Part shown: positions 1 through 8,182 of the stretch, piece after piece | Numbering within the stretch: position 1 is the stretch's first letter | Layout: each line of letters starts with the position of its first letter | Source of the DNA: WHSW01 sp963740055 | Lineage (GTDB): Bacteria > Actinomycetota > Thermoleophilia > Solirubrobacterales > 70-9 | Length of the DNA stretch: 64,000 nucleotides | Assembly: GCA_963740055.1 (NCBI GenBank) | Contig: CAVUCL010000001.1 | Coordinates: 930,001 to 994,000 of the forward strand | Direction: 5' to 3' | Translations under genes and position numbers: made by a program | Notes under the pieces: generated by a model | Seen by the model: only the letters and a program-made list of their open reading frames with translations | What the model was told of the DNA's origin: nothing | The model's database searches: none

Positions 1-280
1 GCCGCGGGAGTCGAAGGGGCCTCACATGGGAGAGAGATGGACGTCACGCTCCACACCGCAGACGCAAGAAGCTCGGGCATGGATCGCCCGGCGGCGTTGC
101 GCGAGGCCCTGGAAGCTCTTGTAGGCGTACCAGGTTCCGGCCCCACCGGTTCCTGGACCCGTTCCCAGTAAGTCTCAGTCCGAGGTCACGGAGGGCCTCG
201 GACTGGGACGCTGGGCGCCTGTGTGCGCCGCCGCGCCGCCGCGCCCTCGCCCGGCACGCCGGGCGTAGACTGCGGACGCC
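1..280. other. Left-edge stretch without a recognisable gene
   Basis: The plus strand is open from base 1 to a TAA at 169-171, but the translation has no motif I know and no visible start. It could be the tail of a gene entering from the left or chance. The remainder holds the hairpin at 176-205 and the leader of the response regulator that starts with GTG at 281. Confidence 0.3.
176..205. terminator. Perfect 10-bp hairpin, possible terminator
   Basis: CAGTCCGAGG (176-185) is followed by a 10-base loop and by its exact reverse complement CCTCGGACTG (196-205). It sits just after the open frame that ends at 171 and before the response regulator gene. No T-run follows, so it could be a terminator of the GC-rich actinobacterial type or a stabilising leader structure. 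Confidence 0.4.
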
Positions 281-931
281 GTGAGCACGAACTCCGACCG
301 GGTCCGAGTGCTGGTCGCCGACGACCATCCGATCTACCGGGAGGGGATCGTGCGGGCGATCAACGAGCGCCCGGACCTGGAGCTGATCGGCGAGGCCGCC
401 GACGGGCGCGAGGCGCTCGAGCTGATTCGCGAGCACGCGCCGCACGTCGCCGTGCTCGACATCCGCATGCCGGGCTTCGACGGCACCCAGGTGCTCTCGG
501 CGATGCGCCGTGACGGGCTCGAGACCGAGGTCCTCTTCCTCTCCGCCTTCATGGAGCCCGAGCTCGCCTACCGCACCGTCGCCTCCGGCGCCCGCGGCTA
601 CCTCTCGAAGGAGTCCTCGCGCCAGGAGGTCTGCGACGCGATCGTGACCATCGCCCGCGGCGGCACCGCACTCGCCGCCGAAGCGCAGGCCGGCCTTGCG
701 CGCGAGATCCAGGAGCGCGAGCGCACCGGCGGGCCGCCGAAGCTGACCGAGCGCGAGCAGCAGGTGCTCGACCTGGTCTCGAAGGGCTTCTCGGCCCCCG
801 AGATCGGCAAGGAGATCCACCTCTCGACGACCACGGTCAAGAGCCATCTGCACTCGCTCTACGAGAAGCTCGGCGTCTCCGACCGCGCCGCCGCGGTCGC
901 CGAGGCGATGCGAAGCGGCCTGCTTGAGTAA
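281..931 (+). CDS. NarL/FixJ-family response regulator
   Basis: A 216-residue DNA-binding response regulator. The N-terminal receiver carries the acidic pair at residues 14-15 and the phospho-acceptor Asp at about residue 60 (VLDIRMPG). The C-terminal LuxR/GerE helix-turn-helix spans about 152-210 (LTEREQQVLDLV, then TTTVKSHLHSLYEKLGV). GTG start. The stop at 929-931 directly abuts the start of the histidine kinase gene, so the two form a two-component operon with the regulator first. The signal sensed cannot be told from the sequence. Confidence 0.9.
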   Translation: MSTNSDRVRVLVADDHPIYREGIVRAINERPDLELIGEAADGREALELIREHAPHVAVLDIRMPGFDGTQVLSAMRRDGLETEVLFLSAFMEPELAYRTVASGARGYLSKESSRQEVCDAIVTIARGGTALAAEAQAGLAREIQERERTGGPPKLTEREQQVLDLVSKGFSAPEIGKEIHLSTTTVKSHLHSLYEKLGVSDRAAAVAEAMRSGLLE

Positions 932-1645
932 GTGCCCGGCGACGAGCTCCAGGCCCTGCGGGCCGAGAACGACCGCATGCGCGCCGAGCTCGAGGAGCTG
1001 CGCGCCGAGCTCTCCACCTATCGCCAGCTCGTCGCCCGCGTCGCCGAGGCCGAGGACCAGGGCCGCCGGCGGATCGCGCAGCTGATCCACGACGACTCGC
1101 TGCAGACGCTGCTCGCCGCGAACCAGGAGCTGATCGAGGCGGCGCCCGGGCGCGAGCAGGTCCAGCGCGCGCACGAGGTCGTCTCGGCCGCGATCAAGCG
1201 CCTGCGCGAGGCGCTCGAGGCGCTGCACCCGGTCACCCTCGAGCAGGGCGGGCTCGAGCAGGCGCTCGGCGCCGTCGCCCGCCAGGCCGCGCGCCAGGGA
1301 GGGTTCGAGGTCGATCTCGAGATCGATCCGAACGCGGTCGACCTCGCCGACGAGCTCGTCCTCGCCGTCGCCCGCGAGTTGCTCACCAACGCCGCCCGCC
1401 ACGCCGAGGCCGACCGGGTCCGGGTCCACCTCGGGCGCTCGGCCTACGCGCTCGAGCTCGAGGTCGCCGACGACGGCCGCGGGATGGAGCCCGGCCGGCG
1501 CGAGAACGCGCTCGCCCAGGGCCACATCGGACTCGCCTCGGCGACCCAGCGGGTGCAGACCGCCGGCGGCACGTTCACGCTCGAGAGCTCGTCGCGCGGC
1601 ACCGTCGTCCGCGCCCGGCTGCCGCTGGAAGCGGTCGCCGGCTAG
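932..1645 (+). CDS. HisKA_3-type sensor histidine kinase, soluble and short
   Basis: A 237-residue kinase of the NarX/DesK class, the likely partner of the preceding regulator. It begins with a coiled coil (about 5-45). The HisKA_3 box RIAQLIHDDSLQ has the phospho-acceptor His near residue 53. The HATPase_c domain follows with an N-box (ELLTNAARHA) and a G-box (DDGRGM). There is no membrane segment or input domain, so it is a minimal cytoplasmic kinase. GTG start immediately after the regulator stop. Its TAG shares a CTAG tetranucleotide with the stop of the convergent sigma factor gene. Confidence 0.85.
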   Translation: MPGDELQALRAENDRMRAELEELRAELSTYRQLVARVAEAEDQGRRRIAQLIHDDSLQTLLAANQELIEAAPGREQVQRAHEVVSAAIKRLREALEALHPVTLEQGGLEQALGAVARQAARQGGFEVDLEIDPNAVDLADELVLAVARELLTNAARHAEADRVRVHLGRSAYALELEVADDGRGMEPGRRENALAQGHIGLASATQRVQTAGGTFTLESSSRGTVVRARLPLEAVAG

Positions 1646-3201
1646 GGCGCCGGCGCGGGCTCCGGCTCGCTCGGCGGCGCCGGCTCGGCCGGCTCCGCGG
1701 GTGCCGGCGGCGTCGCCGGCGCCGGCTCGACCTCGACCGGTCCCTCGCTCGCCGGCGGCGGGCCCGCGGGCGCCGTCGTCTGCGGCTCCGAGGGGGCGCT
1801 GTGGCCGGTGTCGGCGACCGTGGTCGTGCCGGTGCCGCTGGCGCTCGCCTCACCCGCGCCGCCCGCCGCGGGGCCGACGGCGCCGTCCTCGAGCTGGTCG
1901 GTGATCGGCGGAGCCGGGGCGTCGGCCTGCTCGGCCGGCGGCTCGGTCGCCGGCGGAGCGTCGTCCTCGGCGGCCGGGGCGGGGTCGGGGGGCGAAGGCT
2001 TGTCCAGGGTCGCGGTCGCGGTCGCCGGCTCGATGTGGGCCGCCGCCGGTGCGGCCATCCCGTGACCGCGCTCGGCCGGGCCCGCGACGGCGGCCGCGAC
2101 CTGGGTCTGGGCCTCGGGCTTGTCGGAGTAGATCTGGCGGACCTCGACCGCGCCGGCGGTCAGCAGCGCGGCGGTCGCCGCCGTCGCCGCCGCCTTGGCG
2201 CCGATCGCGCCGCCGATGCCGCCCGCCGCGGCGCCGCCGAACGCAGCGCCGCCGCCCGCCGCCCCGCCGGCGCTGACCGCGACGCTGCCGGCGCCGGCCG
2301 CGGCGCCCGCGCCGGCCGCGCTCGCGCCGGTGACGGCGCTGCCGCCGCTCGCCGCCGAGCCGCCGGCCGCGGAGCCCGAGCCGCCGATCCCGCCGAGCTT
2401 GCTCACGATCAGCTGGTGCAGGAGCGCCAGCGGTCCGAGCGGGGCGAGCGCCGCGAGCGCCTTGCTGTTCGAGCGCAGCTCGCCGCGGAACTCGCGGCAC
2501 GGGTCGCAGCGCTTGACGTGGTGGCGCACCGGGCCGGAGGCCTTGCACAGGCCCTCGGCCGCCTCGGCGAGCTCGAGCTGGACCTCGCCGCAGGTGAGCT
2601 GGCGCGACTGGGTCGCCTCGGCGAGCGACATCCGCGCCCGCACGAGCAGCGACTTGACCGCGGGCACGGTCGTGTCCATCGTCTCGGCGATCTCCTCGTA
2701 GGAGAGCGCGTCGATCTCGCGCAGCAGCAGCGCCGTGCGCTGGGTCTCGGCGAGGTCCTGGACGTCGGCGACCAGGGCGCGGAAGTCCTCGCGGCTCTGC
2801 ACCCGGTCGGCGGTCGTGACCCCGCCCTCGCCGACCATCACGTCCATCGAGTCCTGGCCCTCGGGGACCGGGCGGCGGAGGTGGTTGAGGCAGCGGTTGC
2901 GCGCGATCCGGTACAGCCACGGGCGCACGTTGATCGCGCGGTCGTCGGCGAGCATCGCCGCGTGCGCCTTGACGAAGACCTCCTGGAGCACGTCCTCGGC
3001 GTCCTCGTTCGAGCGCAGCATGTGGCGGCAGAAGGCGAGCAGCCGCGAGTGGTAGCGGTCGAAGAGCACGTCGAAGGCGTGGTCGTGGCCGTCGCGGATC
3101 AGCGCGACGAGCTTCTCGTCGCCGGCGAGCTTGAGCAGCGGCGAGCGGCGGCCGAGCAGGCCGGCTCTGGTGCTCGCGGGTGTGAGGGTCGAGGCCTCCA
3201 T
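1642..3201 (-). CDS. ECF-like sigma factor fused to a zinc motif and long low-complexity tail
   Basis: A protein of about 519 residues. Sigma region 2 comes first (DAEDVLQEVFVKAH, WLYRIARNRCLNHLRR), then region 4 (LSYEEIAETMDTTVPAVKSLLVRAR). A zinc-binding HHVKRCDPC motif follows, of the type found in anti-sigma factors of the zf-HC2/ZAS group. Next are a Gly/Ala-rich stretch with a possible membrane-spanning segment near AAATAATAALLTAGAVEV and a Pro/Glu/Ala-rich C-terminus of over 130 residues. I chose the ATG at 3199-3201 because the sigma homology starts soon after it, although the frame stays open upstream. Sigma and anti-sigma-like parts in one chain suggest a self-regulated factor, perhaps membrane-tethered (inference). 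Confidence 0.8.
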   Translation of the reverse strand: MEASTLTPASTRAGLLGRRSPLLKLAGDEKLVALIRDGHDHAFDVLFDRYHSRLLAFCRHMLRSNEDAEDVLQEVFVKAHAAMLADDRAINVRPWLYRIARNRCLNHLRRPVPEGQDSMDVMVGEGGVTTADRVQSREDFRALVADVQDLAETQRTALLLREIDALSYEEIAETMDTTVPAVKSLLVRARMSLAEATQSRQLTCGEVQLELAEAAEGLCKASGPVRHHVKRCDPCREFRGELRSNSKALAALAPLGPLALLHQLIVSKLGGIGGSGSAAGGSAASGGSAVTGASAAGAGAAAGAGSVAVSAGGAAGGGAAFGGAAAGGIGGAIGAKAAATAATAALLTAGAVEVRQIYSDKPEAQTQVAAAVAGPAERGHGMAAPAAAHIEPATATATLDKPSPPDPAPAAEDDAPPATEPPAEQADAPAPPITDQLEDGAVGPAAGGAGEASASGTGTTTVADTGHSAPSEPQTTAPAGPPPASEGPVEVEPAPATPPAPAEPAEPAPPSEPEPAPAP

Positions 3202-3303
3202 CCAAAGACGCGCGCGCTTTCCCCTCGAAACACCGTAACAGCGGCCGGGTTGCGCTTCCATTGATTGTGGGTTGAGCGCATTCAGCGCAGGTAAAGTCGT
3301 CCC

Positions 3304-3388
3304 GCCGGGGTGGCGGAATTGGCTAGACGCGGCCGATTTAAGCTCGGCTGTCCGAGAGGACGTGAGGGTTCGAGTCCCTCCCCCGGTA
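3304..3388 (+). tRNA. tRNA-Leu (anticodon UAA)
   Basis: A complete class II tRNA. The acceptor stem GCCGGGG pairs with CCCCGGT (G-U at the first pair), with discriminator A at 3388. The anticodon stem GCCGA/TCGGC closes the loop TTTAAGC, giving anticodon TAA. A long variable arm (GTCC-GAGA-GGAC) and a T arm GAGGG/CCCTC follow. It decodes UUA, the rarest leucine codon in such GC-rich genomes, so it corresponds to the tRNA called BldA in Streptomyces. The 3' CCA is not encoded. Confidence 0.95.
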
Positions 3389-3414
3389 CTCGAGCCCGGC
3401 CTACAATCGCGCCC

Positions 3415-3622
3415 ATGGGAGCGGGCGAGGGTGCCGAGGAGAGCGAGAACCTGCGCCTGCTCGCGCACGAGCTCCGCAACACCCTGTTCGCGACCGACAT
3501 GCTGCTCGAGCGCGCGCTCGAGCACGAGCAGCTCGGCACCGACCCGATGGACGACGTGCGCCGCGCCCGCGAGGGCGTGCAAGGAGAGCCTCGCGGTGAT
3601 CAAGCGCCGCCTCGACGTCTAG
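3415..3622 (+). CDS. Orphan H-box mini-protein (one frame change)
   Basis: Read from the ATG at 3415, the product starts like the dimerisation/phosphotransfer helix of a histidine kinase (LLAHELRNTLFATDMLLERAL). One extra base near 3580 shifts the frame. Without it the protein would run about 68 residues to KESLAVIKRRLDV and the TAG at 3620. There is no ATPase domain. It might be a phosphotransfer or kinase-docking peptide, or a relic of a kinase. It shares a CTAG stop overlap with the convergent TetR gene. Function unknown. Confidence 0.5.
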
Positions 3623-4225
3623 GCGCCGGCCGCGGCGACCATCCGCGCCATCAGCTCGACCGCCTGGCCTCTGGAGAGGCCCTGGCCGCGGGCGAGCGAG
3701 CGCCAGGTGCGGAAGTCGAGCGCGTGCCCGATCGCGGCTCGGATCCGCCGACGGCGGTCTCCGCGGGCCGAGCGGCCCTGCGCGAGCTGCTCGGCGAGCC
3801 CTCCCATCAGCGCCTCGCGGGCCTCGATCCGGACCGCGATCTCCGGCATCAGGGGCGCGTCGCGGTAGAGCTTCTCGACCATCGTCTCGGTCCGCGCGTA
3901 CCACTCGTACAACCGATCGAGCGCGACGCGAAGCCGCTCCTCGGGATCGCGCGATCTGCGCCCACGCGGAGGGATCGGGCGGCGCGTTCAGGGACAGCCA
4001 GTGGCCGCTGCACGCGTCGACCTGCGTCTCGACGTCGGGGAAGTGGCGGTAGACGGTCGCCCGCTGCACGCCGGCGAGGTCGGCGATCGCGCTCACGGTG
4101 GTCCGCGCCGGGCCGACCTTCTCGTGCAGATTCATGATCGCCTCGGTGATCCGCAGGCGGGTCTCCTCCTCCGACTCGGCCCGGGCTCGCTTGCGGTAGA
4201 CGCGCTTCTTGGTTTGAGTAGACAT
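3619..4225 (-). CDS. TetR-family regulator (one frame change)
   Basis: From the ATG at 4223-4225 the N-terminus gives a basic tail and a typical TetR helix-turn-helix (TTVSAIADLAGVQRATVYRHFP). One extra base near 3950 breaks the frame after WAQIA. The ligand-binding half continues in another frame (LYEWYARTETMVEKLYRD to the end), giving about 201 residues when joined. It is divergent from the cupin gene and probably controls it through the promoter/operator at 4242-4290. Confidence 0.75.
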
Positions 4226-4241
4226 CTGTGTCCAATCAATA

Positions 4242-4290
4242 TTGACAGATCCCGCGGCGGTGTGGTAGGTTCGCTGAACACTACTGTTCA
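4242..4290 (+). promoter_or_regulatory. Sigma70-type promoter with palindromic operator
   Basis: TTGACA (4242-4247), an 18-base spacer and TAGGTT (4266-4271) form a good housekeeping promoter reading into the cupin gene. A palindrome TGAACA-ctac-TGTTCA (4275-4290) covers the expected transcription start and is the likely binding site of the divergent TetR protein. A ribosome site AGAAAGGA (4293-4300) precedes the ATG at 4311. Confidence 0.65.
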
Positions 4291-4310
4291 ACAGAAAGGA
4301 ATCGGACCCA

Positions 4311-4863
4311 ATGACTCCGTCAGACATCGCCACCGCCCTGACCCGCTTCGACGCCTCGCAGGGGCCCCGCAAGCTCGGCCCCGACGAGGGCGGCTACGTC
4401 GACCTCCCGGGCGTCGGCGTCCGGTTCATGATCTGGACCGAGGAGTCCGGCGGCGGCTTCTCGCTGGTCGAGCACCCGATCAAGCCGCGCTACCTGTGCG
4501 CGCCGCTTGCACCGCCACAGCCGCGAGGACGAGTACAGCTTCGTGCTCGAGGGCCGGATGGGCGCCCTGCTCGGCGACGAGGTGGTCTACGCCGAGGCCG
4601 GCGACCTCGCGTTCAAGCCCCGCGACCAGTGGCACACGTTCTGGAACGCCGGCGACGAGCCCTGCCGGATCCTGGAGATCATCGCGCCCGGCGGCTTCGA
4701 GCACTTCTTCGAGGAGCTCGGCAGCGCCGCCCTCGACGGCCCGCCGTCCGATGAGCTGATGGCCGACCTCAGCACCCGCTACGGGATCGAGTTCGACATG
4801 GAGGCGACCGCGCGGATCGCCGCCGAGCACGGGCTCACCTTCCCGCCCCTGGAGCAGGGCTAG
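4311..4863 (+). CDS. Cupin-domain protein (one frame change)
   Basis: A small protein of about 183 residues. The N-terminal part to about 4505 is in one frame. One extra base near 4510 moves the rest to another frame, which holds the cupin core: HRHSREDEYSFVLEG (metal-ligand motif 1 with two His and Glu), then GDLAFKPRDQWHTFWN (motif 2). Cupins of this kind are dioxygenases, isomerases or binding proteins, and the substrate cannot be read here. With the TetR and aldehyde dehydrogenase neighbours, a small catabolic or detoxification unit is plausible. Confidence 0.75.
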
Positions 4864-6351
4864 AGCTGGACGAAGACCGACTTGGTCTCGAGATAGGCGT
4901 CGAGGTTGTGACGCCCCTTCTCGCGGCCGATGCCGGAGGCCTTGTAGCCCCCGAACGGGGCTGCGGGGTCTCCGGCGCCCCAGGTGTTGATGTAGACCGA
5001 GCCCGCGCGCAGCAGCGCGGCGAGCTTGTGGGCCTTCGAGATGTCGCGGGTCCAGAGCCCGGCGGCGAGCCCGTACTCGGTGTCGTTGGCGCGCCGGGCG
5101 ACCTCCTCCAGGTCCTCGAACGGCTGCGCGACCAGCACCGGGCCGAAGATCTCCTCGCGCGCGATCCGCATCTCGTCCGAGACCCCGGTGAACAGGGTCG
5201 GGTCGACGAAGTAGCCGCCGTCGCGCTCGCCGTTCGGGCGTGCCGCCGACGACCGCCTCGGCGCCCTCCGAGAGCCCCGAGTCGATGTAGCCGCTGACCC
5301 GCCCGAACTGCTCCTCGCTGATCAGCGGGCCGAACTCGGAGCTCGGGTCGAGCCCTGGGCCGACGGTCGAGCCGGAGGCGAACTCGGCCAGCTTCGAGAT
5401 CACCTCGTCGAAGACGCTCGCGTCGACGAACAGCCGCGAGGCCGCGTTGCAGGACTGGCCCGAGTTCGAAGTAGAGGCCGAGGAACGAGCCCTTCGCGGC
5501 GGCCTCGAGGTCGGCGTCGGGAAGGATGATGTTCGGGCTCTTGCCGCCGAGCTCGAGCGTGACCCGCTTCAGCGCCCGCCCGCACTTGGCGCCGATCTCG
5601 CGCCCGACCGCGGTCGAGCCGGTGAACGCGACCTTGTCGACGCCCGGGTGGTCGACGAGCGCGGCGCCGGTCTCGCCGTCGCCGGTGAGCACGTTCAGGG
5701 TGCCCTCGGGAAAGCCCGCCTCGAGCGCGAGCTCGCCGAGGCGAAGCGCGGTCAGCGGCGTCTGCTCGGCGGGCTTGAGCACGATCGGACAGCCCGCCGC
5801 GAGCGCCGGGGCGACCTTCCAGATCGCCATCAGCAGCGGGTAGTTCCAGGGCACGATCTGGGCGCAGACGCCGACCGGCTCGCGCAGCGTGTAACAGAGC
5901 AGGTCGCGGGCGGAGACCGGGATCGTCTCGCCCTCGATCTTGGTCGGCCAGCCGGCGTAGTAGCGCAGGTGGGCGACCGAGGCGGCGATGTCGCCCTTCG
6001 CCGCCGCCAGCGGCTTGCCGTTGTCGAGCGACTCGAGCTCGGCGAGCTCGGCGCCGTTCGCCTTGATCAGCTCCGCGAGCGTGTAGATGAAGCCCGGCGC
6101 GCTTCGACGGGCGAGACCTTGCGCAGCGGGCCGTCGAGGGCGGCGCGGGCGGCGCCGACCGCGCGCTCGACGTCCTCGGCCCCGGCGTGGGCGACGGCGC
6201 AGATCGGCTCGCCGGTCGCCGGGTCGATCGACTCGAAGGTGCGCCCGTCGGCGGCGGCGGGGCGCTCGCCGCCGATCAGCAGCGCCAGCGGCGCCGAGTC
6301 GACGAAGCCGCGGGCGGCGTCGGAGAGCTGATCGGCCGTGGCGGTCGCCAT
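4860..6351 (-). CDS. Aldehyde dehydrogenase, NAD(P)-dependent (three frame changes)
   Basis: About 496 residues when the frames are joined, the usual length for the family. The N-terminus (ATG at 6349-6351) gives the PATGEPICAVAHAGAEDVERA region, followed by PWNYPLLMAIWKVAPALAAG, the GSTAVG coenzyme-binding loop, the general-base segment VTLELGGKSPNI, the catalytic NSGQSCNAASR region and the C-terminal GPVLVAQPFEDLEE. The frame changes near 6100 (one base missing), 5465 and 5233 (one extra each). It converts an aldehyde to its acid, substrate unknown. It shares a CTAG stop overlap with the cupin gene. Confidence 0.85.
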
Positions 6352-6389
6352 CGGCGTGATCGTAGCTGTCGTCGGCGGGCTCGGCGCGC

Positions 6390-7122
6390 TCAGCAGCCGG
6401 CCGGAGCGGGCGCCTCGGCGGCGGCCTCGGCGGCCTCCTGCGCGGCGACCGCGGCGTCGTAGGCGACGCGCTCGGCCTCGTCCTCGATCCCGTCGGCGTC
6501 CTCGTCGAGGTCCTCGGGATCGGTGTCGGCCGGCGGCTCCTCGGGCAGCGGCTCGGGCGCGGGGGCGACCGGCGCGCGCCCGGTGGTCGCGCAGCTGGGC
6601 TCGGCCTCGGCGCTGGCGGCGGGGCCGTCGGCGGCGGGCGCCGGCGGCGTCGCCGCGCGGCGCGGCCTCGGGCTCGATCGTCTCGGTCGTGGCCTCGGGC
6701 TCGCCGTCGCGCCCCGCCTCGGCCTCGGGCGAGGTCGAGACGTCGGTCGCGATCACCTCGGGCTCACCCTCGGGCTCGGGGGGCGTGCCGTAGGCGGTGA
6801 TCCGGACGCTGTAGTTGCCCGAGCCGACGTAGGGGACCCAGATCGTGGCCCCGCCGGCGCCGACGTCGCCGTAGTCGACCACCGAGCCGTCGGGGCGGGT
6901 GACGGTGGCGCTGTAGGAGCTCGCCGCCTCGAGCGTGTTGTAGGAGACGCTGAGCTCGCAGACGATCTCCGACTCGAGCACCCCGCAGGAGCCGAGCGAG
7001 GTCGAGACCGAGAGCGCGACCGGCCCCGGGACCGGGGTCAGTCCGCCCTCGGAGGCAGCGAGCGCGGGCAGCGGCGCGGCGAGCGCAAGCGCGGCGAGCA
7101 GGATCGGGCGGCGGCGGAACAT
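6390..7122 (-). CDS. Exported protein with Pro/Glu-rich tail (one frame change)
   Basis: It starts with a clear signal peptide (MFRRRPILLAALALAAPLPALA). A compact domain with two Cys in CGVLESEIVCEL follows and resembles a small Ig- or fibronectin-like fold (SYSATVTRPDGSVV...GNYSVRITAYG). After one extra base near 6662 the C-terminus is acidic and Pro/Ala-rich (EEPPADTDPEDLDEDADG) and ends in GC. About 243 residues. Its start lies 4 bases after the stop of the upstream membrane protein, so they are co-transcribed. No known family recognised. Confidence 0.6.
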
Positions 7123-7126
7123 CCGC

Positions 7127-8003
7127 TCACCCCTTCGCCTTCGGGGCGAACGACCCTGCGATCAGCTCGACGCCCTCGACCGACTCGCGCGGCGCGTCGG
7201 CGGCGACGCTGGTCGCGAGGTAGTAGCGATAGTCGCCGGCGGCGCGCAGCGTGACCTCGTAGGAGGGCTGGCCGGGGGGCGCGTCGGCGGCGAGCCGGAC
7301 GACGGTCGCGTCCGCGGTCGGCGCCGGCACGCGCTCGACGATCCGCGCCGAGCCCGCGAGGCCCTCGAGCTGGCGCAGCGACTGGCTGACGAAGGTGGGG
7401 AAGTCGAGCTTCGGGTCCTCCTCGACCCAGAGCGTCGCGTCGGCGCTGCCGTCGGCGGCGACCGCGGCGAAGGTGGCGCCGCCGGAGGGGTCGATGCGCC
7501 GCCAGCCCGCGGGCAGCGCGAGCTCGAAGCTGCTCGCGCTGACGAGCTCGCTGTTCGCCTTCGCCTTGCGCGCCCTTGCTGCCGTCGTTGAACGGCGGCG
7601 GGTTGGCGGAGCTCGCCGGGCTCTCGAGCGCGGCGGGGGCGAGGGGCACCGGGGCGGGCTCGTCCTCGCCCTGGATCAGCAGCAGGCCGCCGAGCACCGC
7701 GACGCCGGCGACCGCGACGCTGCCGAGCTTCCAGCCGCGGCTCTCGGGGTCGAGCCGCGGCAGCGAGGGCGCCGCGGGCAGCGAAAGGGAGGGAAGCGCC
7801 GGCATCCGCAGCGCGGGCATTGCGGGCAGAGTCGGCAGGCTCGGTAGGCGCGACGCGCGAATCTCGTCGACGTGCTCGGCCTCGAACGCCTGCGAGCAGC
7901 TCGAGCAGCGCACCCGGCGCACGGCGCGGCTCGGCAGCGCCTGCGGCAGGCGCACCCGGGTCGCGGCGCCGCAGGCGGCATGGCGCGCGGCGATCACCCG
8001 CAC
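7127..8003 (-). CDS. Zinc-ribbon, single-pass membrane protein (one frame change)
   Basis: The N-terminus carries a zinc-ribbon-like CSSCSQAF half, resembling the MJ0042 type. A Leu/Pro/Met repeat region follows (LPSLPTLPAMPALRMPAL), then a membrane segment (LGSVAVAGVAVLGGLLLI). After one extra base near 7575, an extracytoplasmic domain (SSFELALPAGWRRIDPSGGATFAA ... YRYYLATSV) ends at 7127. About 291 residues. The GTG at 8001-8003 is the best visible start. The extracytoplasmic part looks like the PsbP/LpqN-type domains that follow a ribbon in related actinobacterial proteins (weak similarity). Confidence 0.6.
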
Positions 8004-8182
8004 CGGGACACTGGCGGGCGGTAGGGGAATCCCCCGTTGAACTCGATATCGGGCAGCAGCAAACGCTCCACTGGTTCCTCATCGGAGTGCGCAGGAGAGA
8101 CCTTGAGGCCTGCGAGGCGCAACGCTAGGCGACGAACCGGCGGCTGGCTCGGGCGACCACCACGACTGCGATCATTGGCCGC

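Noticed and set aside
1..171. Open frame entering from the left edge
   Set aside because: No start, no motif and too short to support as a gene.
44..1525. Long open antisense frame of 493 codons
   Set aside because: It runs opposite two clear two-component genes. Its translation is low-complexity Leu/Gly/Arg/Asp text that GC-rich antisense frames produce. Many other long frames in this window (for example 7994-9844 minus, 11102-13525 minus, 35128-37281 minus) were dropped for the same reason.
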